Source: Planctomycetes bacterium ADurb.Bin069
GTDB lineage: Bacteria; Planctomycetota; UBA8108; UBA8890; UBA8898
Reading direction: 5' to 3'
Assembly (NCBI GenBank): GCA_002070955.1
Contig: MWEK01000031.1
Span: 1 to 52,829 of the forward strand
DNA length: 52,829 nucleotides
Part shown: positions 46,101 to 52,829 of the stretch, in pieces
How positions within the stretch are numbered: the first letter of the stretch is position 1
Layout: each line of letters begins with the position of its first letter
Made by a program: the position numbers and the translations under genes
The notes under the pieces: model-generated
The model's input: only the letters and a program-made list of their open reading frames with translations
Databases searched by the model: none
What the model was told of the DNA's origin: nothing

Positions 46101-46170
46101 CGTGTTCGTCGCCCTCGGGGCCGATCGCGAAGCGGCCCTTGCCGCGCGGTTGTCGACGGAGGTTTCCTGA
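43111..46170 (+). CDS. Ser/Thr protein kinase with TPR repeats
   Basis: 1019 aa from a GTG (TTG at 43159 is an alternative). Kinase domain at residues about 24-285: RFLGSGASGEVFLA, VAVKLFF (ATP Lys), HRDLKPANVHLE (catalytic loop, Asp146), LLDFGFA (Asp180), TPAYAAPEQ and WD/ADLFAAG-type lobe. All catalytic residues are present. The rest is about 700 residues of helical repeats, many TPR-like (AGLVAKDRGDLAAAERDLSRA, HNLGNVLRAADKHREAAELF, NRGLLLGAQGDFEEALATF). No membrane helix. It overlaps the sigma-54 activator gene by ATGA, so it probably phosphorylates or otherwise controls that activator. Confidence 0.92.
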   Translation: MVGADFAGRTRLWTVPLSGLPPRYERRRFLGSGASGEVFLALDRETGGEVAVKLFFADAAPTAESEGEIGALGALSHDRIVKLLDHGIHAGRPFTVCEFVRGMSLKERFAAGPPATREEVVRSCDFLLQILGALDHVHAAGLLHRDLKPANVHLEFTAAAELPPAADLPASPFLKAKLLDFGFARRRGRAEERFEGTPAYAAPEQIRSPALGDERADLFAAGAVLYEALTGKPPFTSLQALMSGEAPAAPHVLNPAVPEEVSAPALALLAASPFKRPASAAEAAERLEGALHPQGLAFQAPPPPPGGANALTEDAVFLMLSASARPRTAPARALLDRVLAATGGLAALCAPHIEALHRGGGLARRFGELAAVDAPPEPARVAAFPALDAGLNGEERAFLGAAACLREFTAEEAAAAAAAPVATIRALLARLQDAALLRSRGGVWSFTAALARAHFAAALPAAEIRALHERAAAVRRAAPAEVRAYHLRGAGRSAEAFGLYLDAATARESGGRLQEAHALVEEALALEHAPTDIEALRLSHILLAAGNPRRALELLRSRLRAPERAGARESEFLLAAGRAALRAGEFAEACASFSRAAELLAGKGTPRELLECERGLGAACRSLGDLAEAEAAYRRMAAHAAAAADRTGTIEALHGAGLVAKDRGDLAAAERDLSRAAAEADAIGDRRRAAVAWHNLGNVLRAADKHREAAELFRAAIAARKTIGDRHGLAITYTSLAQEDARRGDLRAALEALRQSQRLFLEAGDRKGLAVVLINRGLLLGAQGDFEEALATFRRASLLAARLGDARNALEADLAAAEILVIRGDAEAEDILSRARAAPTATDRTEARALALLASAALRRGALDEAQALAEDAAARLPSHRNVEENAELRGLCAEILNARGEHDAAVQIAREAYLRLPDTAAPQARGRLARILGEAWLEMGPMWADRTEKHLREAETLLAGAGYVYELARARLAWARYLAYAGEAGEALRVAAAARAVFVALGADREAALAARLSTEVS

Positions 46171-47891
46171 TGGCGCTAACCGGAAGAACCGTATGGCGAA
46201 GGCAGGCCATTCTGGGGCGGATTCAGCAGGCCCTCAACGCCTTCATGACCCTCCAGAAGGTGGACTGGGATTACGATATCCGCCGCACGCTGGACGAGAT
46301 CCTCGCCCTGGCGGTGAAGGAGATCGATCTGGAGGGCGAGAAGGAGATCGAACGGGCCCTGCTTCTCGTCACGCCGCCCGGCGGGGGGCCGCTGGAGATC
46401 CGCGCGGGCTACAAGGCCGACGAAGACGTCGCCTTCAGCCACACCATCGTCCAGGAAACCATCACGAAAGGCCAGGCGGTCTTCTGCGCCAACGCCCGGG
46501 AGGATCCGCGCTTCTGCAACGCCGAGAGCATCCGCAGCCTCGAGGTCCTCTCGTGCATCTCCGTGCCCCTCAGGGCCGAACAGGATATTCTGGGCGCCGT
46601 GTACGTGGAGAGCCGCAGCCCGCGCAGCATCTTCGTCGACGACGATGTGGGTTTTCTCCAGGAGTTCGCCCGGGCCATCACGCCCTATGCCAAGACCGCC
46701 ATCACCTACGAGCGCCATGTGCGCGAAATCTGCAAGCTCCGCGAGGAGGTCGCCCAGCGTTTCAGTTTCGAGAACATCATCGGCCGCGGCCCGGCCATGA
46801 CGCGGCTCTTCGATCTGACTCGCATCGCGGCCCAGGGCGATCAGCTCGTCCTCATCACCGGCGAGTCGGGCTCCGGGAAGGAGCTGCTCGCCCGGGCCAT
46901 CCACTATCACGGCCCGCGGCGCAACCGGCCCTTCGTCGTGGTGGACTGCTCGGCCCTGACCGAGCAGCTCCTGGAGGGCGAACTCTTCGGCCACAAGCGC
47001 GGCGCCTTCACGGGGGCGAACACCGACAAGATCGGCGCCTTCGAGGAAGCCGACGGCGGCACGGTGCTCCTCGACGAGATCAGCGACGCTTCCAAGTCGC
47101 TCCAGCAGAAGCTCCGGCGCGTGCTCCAGGAGGGCGAGATCAGGCCGGTGGGCAGCCCCGTTTTCAAGAAGGTCGATGTCCGGGTCATCGCCGCCACCAA
47201 CAAGGACCTGCGCCGGGAGATGGAGGAGCACCGCTTCCTGCGGGACCTGTACTTCCGCTTGAACCGCTTTCCCATCGCCGTGCCGCCCCTCAGGGAGCGG
47301 CCCGAGGACATCCCGCTCCTGGCGCTGCATTTCCTGAAGCTGGCGCCCCAGCGCCGCGCGGCGCCCGTGACGGGCATCGCGCCCGATGCCATGCAGTATC
47401 TCGTGGCGCAGCGCTGGCAGGACAACAACGTGCGCGAGCTGCGCAACGTGATCGAGCTGGCGTGCGATCTGGCGACCGGCGACCAAATCGATCGCGACGC
47501 CCTGAGGCGCACGGCGGCTCTGCTGGGCTCGAAGGTGAACGGCCAGGCCGACGCCCCCGCGTTGCGCGCGCCGATGGAGGAATTGGTGGCCATCGACGAG
47601 GGGCGCTTCGACACGCTCTTTTCCGGCGACGAAGCCAAGCCCTTCCGCTTGATCGAACGCGAATTCATGGGCAAGGTCATCATCGCGACGCTCAAGCGCT
47701 GCGAGTGGAAGCTGAGGCGCGCCGCGCGCCTGCTCGGGCTGAGCCCCGGGAAGGTCCGGGAGGATCTCAGGGGCTATCTCAAGGCGGTCATGGCGTCGGA
47801 CCGAGACGGCGCCGCGCTGGCCGCCAAACTCCACATGCCGCCCGCAATCCTGGCGCGGAAAATCGCCGATCTCGGCCTCGAGGAGGAGTGA
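46170..47891 (+). CDS. Sigma-54-dependent transcriptional activator (GAF-AAA-HTH)
   Basis: 573 aa. N-terminal GAF domain (residues about 35-185; FSHTIVQETITKGQAVFC, SCISVPLRAEQDILGAVYVESR). AAA+ enhancer-binding core: Walker A GESGSGKE (231-238), the sigma-54 contact loop GAFTGA (278-283), Walker B GGTVLLDEIS, and RFPIAVPPLRERPEDIPLL. A C-terminal Fis-like helix-turn-helix (KLRRAARLLGLSPGKVREDL) is followed by a further helical pair. There is no receiver domain, so the input is GAF and probably the coupled kinase. Candidate targets in this window are the three sigma-54 sites. Confidence 0.95.
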   Translation: MALTGRTVWRRQAILGRIQQALNAFMTLQKVDWDYDIRRTLDEILALAVKEIDLEGEKEIERALLLVTPPGGGPLEIRAGYKADEDVAFSHTIVQETITKGQAVFCANAREDPRFCNAESIRSLEVLSCISVPLRAEQDILGAVYVESRSPRSIFVDDDVGFLQEFARAITPYAKTAITYERHVREICKLREEVAQRFSFENIIGRGPAMTRLFDLTRIAAQGDQLVLITGESGSGKELLARAIHYHGPRRNRPFVVVDCSALTEQLLEGELFGHKRGAFTGANTDKIGAFEEADGGTVLLDEISDASKSLQQKLRRVLQEGEIRPVGSPVFKKVDVRVIAATNKDLRREMEEHRFLRDLYFRLNRFPIAVPPLRERPEDIPLLALHFLKLAPQRRAAPVTGIAPDAMQYLVAQRWQDNNVRELRNVIELACDLATGDQIDRDALRRTAALLGSKVNGQADAPALRAPMEELVAIDEGRFDTLFSGDEAKPFRLIEREFMGKVIIATLKRCEWKLRRAARLLGLSPGKVREDLRGYLKAVMASDRDGAALAAKLHMPPAILARKIADLGLEEE

Positions 47892-47894
47892 ACC

Positions 47895-48176
47895 ATGCAC
47901 ATCGGCGTGCTGCGCATCTACTTCCGTATCTTCGCGTCCCGCTCCCTCAAGGAGAAGCGGCACGTCGTCCGGTCCATCAAGGACCGCATCCAGGGCAGCT
48001 TCAACGTGTCGGTGGCCGAGATCGGCTCCCAGGACGTGTGGAACGCCGGCGAACTGGGCATCGCCATGATCGGCAGCGACCACGGATACGTGAGCGGGGC
48101 CATGGAGAAGATCAAGAGCTTCGTCGAGTCGAACCCGGCGATCAGCGTCATCGAGCACGACATCGAGATGCGGTGA
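47895..48176 (+). CDS. DUF503 family protein
   Basis: 93 aa, begins MHIGVLRIYFRIFASRSLKEKR, the DUF503 signature, and continues with NVSVAEIGSQDVWNAGELGIAMIGSD. Small cytoplasmic ferredoxin-like fold of unknown function, usually encoded beside ribosome-assembly genes such as rbfA. Here it follows the sigma-54 activator by 3 bases. Confidence 0.9.
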   Translation: MHIGVLRIYFRIFASRSLKEKRHVVRSIKDRIQGSFNVSVAEIGSQDVWNAGELGIAMIGSDHGYVSGAMEKIKSFVESNPAISVIEHDIEMR

Positions 48177-48234
48177 GCGGTCGCGGGCGGTAGACTCGGG
48201 ACGGGCGGCGGCGTTCCTTGCGGGAGGCATTCCC

Positions 48235-49812
48235 ATGACATGCACTCTTTCGGCCTGGATCATGAGCGCCTGGCTGTCGGCCGCGGCGGAGCCGCAACCC
48301 GCCGCGCGGGCGCTGCTCCTCCCGGCGCGGGCGCGCGTCGGCGGCGCGGCCGGCGCCCGCGTCGTCACCCGGAACCTCGCCTGGGACGGCGCCGCCACCG
48401 CCCTCATCATCTGCGACATGTGGGACGTCCACTGGTGCCAGGGCGCGACGGCGCGGGTCGCCGAACTCGCGCCCCGGGTGAACGCCTTCGCGGAAGCCGC
48501 CCGCGCCCGCGGCGTCCTCGTCATCCACGCCCCCAGCGACACCATGGCGGCCTACGCGGACCACCCCGCGCGGCGGCGGGCCGCGCGGGCTCCGGCCGCC
48601 GCGCCGGCGCCCGAGTCGATGCGCGCGTGGTGCCCGTCCATTCCGTCGGAGGACGGGGCGGTCTGGCCCATCGACCAGTCGGACGGCGGGTGCGACTGCG
48701 TTCCGCCCTGCCCCGAGGGCCGCCCCTGGCGCGGGCAGATCGCCGCGATCCGCATCGCGCCCGAGGATGCGATCACCGACTCGGGCGTCGAGGTCTGGAA
48801 CCTGCTGCGCGCGGGCGGCATCACCAACGCGATCCTGGCCGGCGTCCACACCAACATGTGCGTCGCCGGCCGGCCGTTCGGCCTGCGCGCCCTCGCGGCC
48901 GCGGGACTGAACGTCGTCCTCGCTCGGGATCTGACCGACACGATGTACAACTCCCGCGCGCGGCCCCGCGTCAGCCACTTCACCGGCACGGATCTGGTGA
49001 TCGAATACATCGAGCGGTATATCTGCCCCACCATCGACTCGAGCGCGCTCCTGGGCGACGCTCCTTTCAAGTTCGCGGCGGACACCCGGCCCCGCGTCGT
49101 CTTCATCTCCGCCGAGAACGAGTACGGCGCGGCGGAGTCCTTCGCGTCCTTCGCGCACGGCCTTGCCCTCACGGGCGGAACCGCCGTCGAGATTCTGCAG
49201 GCGGCGACGGATCTTGCCGCGCCCGACGCGCACCACATTCCCGGCATGCAGGCGCTCGACGCCGCCGACTGCGTCGTCCTCTTCGCGCGCCGGCGCGCCC
49301 TGCCGCCCGCCCAGATGCAGCGCCTGCGCGGCTACCTCGGCCGCGGCAAGCCGCTCATCGCCCTCCGGACTTCGAGCCATGCCTTCGCCGCGCACGGCCG
49401 CGTGCCTCAGGACCTCGCGCAGTGGCCCGAGTTCGACCGCGAGGTCCTGGGCTGCCGCTACGCCGGCCACGAGGGCGGCGCGCAGATCGTCAGCATCGCG
49501 CCCGCGGCAGGGGCCCACCCCATTCTCAAAGGCTTGCAAGGACCGTACACCGAGGGGGAAACGCTCTACCGCTCGACGGAACTGGCGCCCTCTTGCACGG
49601 TGCTGCTCGTGGGGAGCCATGTCGGCGCGGACGGCGCCAAGCCCGCGGCGCCGCCGCCGGACCAGCCCGTGGCCTGGACCACGACCTACCGCGGCGCCAA
49701 GGTCTTCTACACCTCCCTCGGGAGCGGCCGGGCATCCTTTGCGAAACCGTGGTTCCGGCGCATGCTCGCCAACGCCGTTTTCTGGGCCCTCGAAAAGCCG
49801 CCGCCGGAATAG
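48235..49812 (+). CDS. Secreted isochorismatase-like / ThuA-like fusion
   Basis: 525 aa. It has a weak signal sequence (MTCTLSAWIMSAWLSAAAEP). Residues about 40-265 are a cysteine-hydrolase (isochorismatase) fold with LIICDMWDVHWCQG (catalytic Asp) and GVHTNMCVAGRPFGLR (catalytic Cys). The third residue, a Lys, is not evident. Residues about 285-520 are a ThuA/glutamine-amidotransferase-like Rossmann domain (VVFISAENEYGAAESF, LIALRTSSHAF, PVAWTTTYRGAKVFYTSLG). The combination is seen in Planctomycetes-type secretomes; substrate unknown. 14 bases before the dockerin protein, probably one unit. Confidence 0.82.
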   Translation: MTCTLSAWIMSAWLSAAAEPQPAARALLLPARARVGGAAGARVVTRNLAWDGAATALIICDMWDVHWCQGATARVAELAPRVNAFAEAARARGVLVIHAPSDTMAAYADHPARRRAARAPAAAPAPESMRAWCPSIPSEDGAVWPIDQSDGGCDCVPPCPEGRPWRGQIAAIRIAPEDAITDSGVEVWNLLRAGGITNAILAGVHTNMCVAGRPFGLRALAAAGLNVVLARDLTDTMYNSRARPRVSHFTGTDLVIEYIERYICPTIDSSALLGDAPFKFAADTRPRVVFISAENEYGAAESFASFAHGLALTGGTAVEILQAATDLAAPDAHHIPGMQALDAADCVVLFARRRALPPAQMQRLRGYLGRGKPLIALRTSSHAFAAHGRVPQDLAQWPEFDREVLGCRYAGHEGGAQIVSIAPAAGAHPILKGLQGPYTEGETLYRSTELAPSCTVLLVGSHVGADGAKPAAPPPDQPVAWTTTYRGAKVFYTSLGSGRASFAKPWFRRMLANAVFWALEKPPPE

Positions 49813-49826
49813 GAAGAGGAAAGAAC

Positions 49827-52754
49827 ATGTCCGCATTTTCTCAAGCAGGGCGGCTCGTGGTCGGAACGCTTCTCGCCGGCGCCGTCCTCGGCGACGCGCG
49901 GGCCGCGACGTTCTTCGAGGAGACTTTCGAGGATGGCAACCTCGCGGCGCGGGGCTGGTACGACAACACCGCGCTCGTCCTCTCTTCCGCGGAGCACATC
50001 CCGGGGAGCGGCCATTCGGCGGAGTTTCACTTCCCCCGGGGCGCCGCTCAACCCGCCACGGGAGGCGCCATCCGCCGGCGGTTTCCCGAATCGGACTCCG
50101 TCTATCTCGCCTACTGGGTCAAGTACAGCGCCGGCTACACCGGGTCGAACCAGCCCTACCACCCCCACGAATTCCTCTTCATGACCAACAAGAACGGCGC
50201 CTGGGACGGACCGGCGTTCACCCATTTGACGGCCTACGTGGAGCAGAACGAAGGCGTTCCGCTCCTCGCGATTCAGGACGCCCGGAACATCGATCAAAGC
50301 CGCATCAACCAGGATCTGACCGGCGTCACCGAAAACCGCGCCGTCGCGGGCTGCAACGGGACCGCGGCCGACGGCTACAGCTCCCTGTCCTGCTATGACG
50401 CCGGCGGCGCGCACTGCAACGGGAAGATCTGGTCCGCGGGACGGAACTGCTTCCAGGATGCGCCGGGGCCCTTTTACAAAAACGATTGGCACCGCATCGA
50501 GGCCTACTTCCGGATGAACACGATCCGGGACGGAAAGGGCGCGGCCGACGGGGTGATCCGCTACTGGTACGACGGGACCCTCTTGATCGAGCATACGAAC
50601 GTCGTGCTGCGGACGGGGGCCAACCCGGACATGCGGTTCAATCAGTTCCTCATCGCCCCCTGGATCGGGGACGGCTCCCCCGTCGATCAGACCATGTGGG
50701 TGGACGACCTGATCGTCGCGGACGCCCGCCCCGGCGGCACGGGAGACGAGCCTTCCTATTTCCGCTACGATGCCGAAGACCGGCCTGATGGCGCCTGGGT
50801 GCCGCAGCCGCCTTTCTTCCCGCAGCCCTGGCAGGATCCGGACACGCCCCATCCGGCCCGGGGGAGGATCGCCGCCGATGGGACGGCCCCCCAGGGAACC
50901 CGCGTCATGCGATGGGACGTGACGGAGGCGAGAAGCCGCGATCTGTACACCGAAATCCGCTTCTCGAAGACGCCGCCCGCGGAGCCGCGCACCTTCTACT
51001 ACGCTTTCTTCGTGCGCTTCGATCGGCTCGACGGCCGGGATATATGGCACCCGGGCGGCCCTGAAAGCGAGAGCTTCGACAAGGCCTTCGAGGTCATCGG
51101 CGACGGGATCCGGTGGACGGTGAACTTCGGCGAGCGGGGCATGAACAACCGCCCGGGCCGTTTCTCCCTGTTCCTGAGCAACCCGACCTACCACCTGAAC
51201 CCCGACCTCGAGGTCTGGGACAGCTTTTACCAGAACCACGGCGGCCGCAGCCGCTCCAACTCCATCCAACTGGAGTACGAGCAATGGCATGCCGTCGTGT
51301 TCGCCATGAAATGGGCCGCGGACAAGAGCGGCGAGGTGGCGCTTTGGGCCGACGGCGAAAAGGTTCTGGAATACAAGAACATCGCCACGGCGCGGGCGCC
51401 GGGCACCTTCGAGCGCCTTCAGATCTGGGGAACTATCGCGCAGCCGGCCTACGACGCGCCGCCGCACACGCGGAAGGTGGACGCGCTCTTGTTCACCGAC
51501 GCCTGGCAGGATGTCCTCGACGGCGGGTACCTGCGGGGAAAATCCGGGCCGGTGATCTCTTCCGTCTCCGGCCCGGTGCGCACCGGCGGAATTCTGACCA
51601 TAACGGGCGCGCGCCTCAACGACGAGGCCAAGGCCGACTGGGACGGGTTCTTCCGGCGCCACGCGGAGGCTTGGTCCTTCGAGGGCGCGAACCCGGCCGC
51701 GGACGGCTACAGCGCCGTGGGGCCCACCGCCGGCGTCTACGATACGGAGGTCTTCATTCTCGGCTCCAAGAGCATGCGCTTCGACGCGCGGGGCCGCTCT
51801 TGGGATTTGCTCCACCAGACGAGCGCTTTCAACGCCTTCGCCTTCGACGGCTACACCGACTTCTACGCCCGGGCATATGTCCGCTGGAATCTAGCCGGCG
51901 GCCGCTGGCCCGACGGCCACTGCAAGATGCTGCTCTCCAGCTACTACCTGCAGCCGGCGATGACCGGCGACGGAACCGTTCCGACGCGGATGGCGGGCGC
52001 CTATACCCGGGACGGCGCGGGTTTCTGGGCCGCCATTCCCTCGGGCCCTTTGGAGAACGGCCGCTGGTACGCCGTGGAAGCCCACTTCGCGCCGACCACC
52101 GGCCGCTACGAGGCCTGGTTGGACGGCGTCAAGCTTTTCGACCGCGACGACATGGAAAGCTCCGGCGGGTCGGAGTACTTGCAGTTCGGCGTCATCAACG
52201 CCTGCTGCACCGCCGAGGATTTTCACTTGGAGCATTGGTGGGATGGGTTGGCGCTGGCCTCCTCCCGGATCTATCCTTCGGCCATGGTGGCGGTGGGAGA
52301 CGGTCCGGACTTCGCCGCGGCGACCCGGGTGGCACAGGAGCTGCGGAAGATCGACGACGCGCAGCTCGAGATCAAGCTCGATCTGGCGGGCTTGGGCGCC
52401 GGCCCCTACTACCTCTGGGTCACCAACAACCGCCGGGAGCGAAGCGCGCCTTATCTCCTGGGCGCGACGCCGTCCGCCGCCTTTCTCCGCGGCGACGCCA
52501 ACGCGAACGGCGGCATCGACATTGCCGATGCCGTTTTCATCCTGCGCGGCCTGTTCGCCGACGGGACGCGTCCGGCCTGCCTTGACGCGGCCGATGCCAA
52601 CGACGACGGCGCGATCGACATCGCCGACGCCGTCGCGACGCTCGGTTATCTCTTCGCCCAGGCCGGCCCCCTGCCCGCGCCCTTCGGCGCGTGCGGGATC
52701 GATCCGACGCCGGACGAACTGGACTGCCTCAGCCACCCGCCCTGCGAGGAGTAG
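49827..52754 (+). CDS. Secreted multidomain protein: three lectin-like modules, split IPT/TIG, dockerin
   Basis: 975 aa, ATG after GGAAGAGGAAAG, signal peptide cut near AGAVLGDARA. Module 1 (about 28-300) and module 2 (about 308-570) are concanavalin-like/polysaccharide-lyase-like beta sandwiches (FFEETFEDGNLAARGWYDN; WHRIEAYFRMN; WVDDLIVADA). An IPT/TIG start (PVISSVSGPVRTGGILTITG, about 573-600) is interrupted by a third sandwich (613-825) and resumes at about 850-880 (AGPYYLWVTNN). Two dockerin-type calcium loops (GDANANGGIDIADAV; DANDDGAIDIADAV) and a Cys-rich end close the chain. Probable role: binding or degrading extracellular polysaccharide. Confidence 0.9.
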   Translation: MSAFSQAGRLVVGTLLAGAVLGDARAATFFEETFEDGNLAARGWYDNTALVLSSAEHIPGSGHSAEFHFPRGAAQPATGGAIRRRFPESDSVYLAYWVKYSAGYTGSNQPYHPHEFLFMTNKNGAWDGPAFTHLTAYVEQNEGVPLLAIQDARNIDQSRINQDLTGVTENRAVAGCNGTAADGYSSLSCYDAGGAHCNGKIWSAGRNCFQDAPGPFYKNDWHRIEAYFRMNTIRDGKGAADGVIRYWYDGTLLIEHTNVVLRTGANPDMRFNQFLIAPWIGDGSPVDQTMWVDDLIVADARPGGTGDEPSYFRYDAEDRPDGAWVPQPPFFPQPWQDPDTPHPARGRIAADGTAPQGTRVMRWDVTEARSRDLYTEIRFSKTPPAEPRTFYYAFFVRFDRLDGRDIWHPGGPESESFDKAFEVIGDGIRWTVNFGERGMNNRPGRFSLFLSNPTYHLNPDLEVWDSFYQNHGGRSRSNSIQLEYEQWHAVVFAMKWAADKSGEVALWADGEKVLEYKNIATARAPGTFERLQIWGTIAQPAYDAPPHTRKVDALLFTDAWQDVLDGGYLRGKSGPVISSVSGPVRTGGILTITGARLNDEAKADWDGFFRRHAEAWSFEGANPAADGYSAVGPTAGVYDTEVFILGSKSMRFDARGRSWDLLHQTSAFNAFAFDGYTDFYARAYVRWNLAGGRWPDGHCKMLLSSYYLQPAMTGDGTVPTRMAGAYTRDGAGFWAAIPSGPLENGRWYAVEAHFAPTTGRYEAWLDGVKLFDRDDMESSGGSEYLQFGVINACCTAEDFHLEHWWDGLALASSRIYPSAMVAVGDGPDFAAATRVAQELRKIDDAQLEIKLDLAGLGAGPYYLWVTNNRRERSAPYLLGATPSAAFLRGDANANGGIDIADAVFILRGLFADGTRPACLDAADANDDGAIDIADAVATLGYLFAQAGPLPAPFGACGIDPTPDELDCLSHPPCEE

Positions 52755-52829
52755 GTGTCGTGTCCCTCAAGATCTTGCCGCTTTTTGTGATCGAAATTCC
52801 GCAAGTGACGGGGTAGTCGCGAGGACCTC
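52755..52829. other. Window end, no gene seen
   Basis: 75 bases after the dockerin gene. A GTG frame runs only 11 codons. Nothing supportable. Confidence 0.5.

Overview
The window is a high-GC bacterial chromosome segment, densely packed with 3-4 base ATGA/GTGA/TGATG overlaps between operon partners. The best taxonomic guess is a Planctomycetota-like, flagellated, Gram-negative-type bacterium. This rests on the C-terminal dockerin-type tail of the last secreted protein (paired calcium-loop repeats followed by a Cys-rich end), the isochorismatase/ThuA-like fusion, the Ser/Thr kinase-TPR plus sigma-54 activator pair, and FliW/CsrA with FlgN. It is an inference from gene content, not a database result.

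Layout. 1-2373: a visibly lower-GC accessory stretch abutting the 3' end of tRNA-Arg(TCG). It holds a truncated SDH-type proteinase and two conserved hypothetical genes, and looks like an island at a tRNA. 2451-7312: flagellar-type locus (FlgA-like protein, FlgN, FliW, CsrA and small unknown proteins) with two near-perfect sigma-54 promoters. 7440-16384: ruvB, spoIID-like, tgt, yajC and a secD-secF fusion, then a LysM protein and a convergent FtsB-like gene. 16529-23865: genes that read as glucosylglycerate-type compatible-solute metabolism: a GH13_18 sugar phosphorylase plus GT4 on the minus strand, and GpgS, a second GT4 and a HAD phosphatase on the plus strand, with a degenerate peptidase-like relic between them. 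23991-27022: pssA, panC, ispE and a SpoVG with an inserted zinc ribbon. 27046-32223: PPi-type phosphofructokinase, metallophosphoesterase, PHP hydrolase, SHOCT lipoprotein and a PatB/MalY aminotransferase. 32491-37392: FGGY kinase, a DgcN-DgcA-like pair (D-glutamate handling) and a convergent MFS transporter. 37614-40736: a 5'-nucleotidase-like/tetrahaem cytochrome fusion, a candidate sigma-54-driven small RNA, and thiC. 40906-42922: an internally deleted glycosyltransferase remnant, rhomboid protease and tRNA-dihydrouridine synthase. 43111-48176: Ser/Thr kinase-TPR, sigma-54 enhancer-binding activator and DUF503. 48235-52754: isochorismatase/ThuA fusion and a large secreted multidomain dockerin protein.

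How the parts connect. The window carries a sigma-54 activator with an intact GAFTGA loop and, read by eye, exactly three good -24/-12 elements, all intergenic. Two lie in the flagellar/CsrA locus and one drives a roughly 115-nt unit ending in a strong intrinsic terminator. This suggests sigma-54 control of flagellar assembly and post-transcriptional regulation, plus an undescribed sRNA. The solute cluster combines synthesis (GpgS, HAD, GTs) with a phosphorolytic recycling enzyme.
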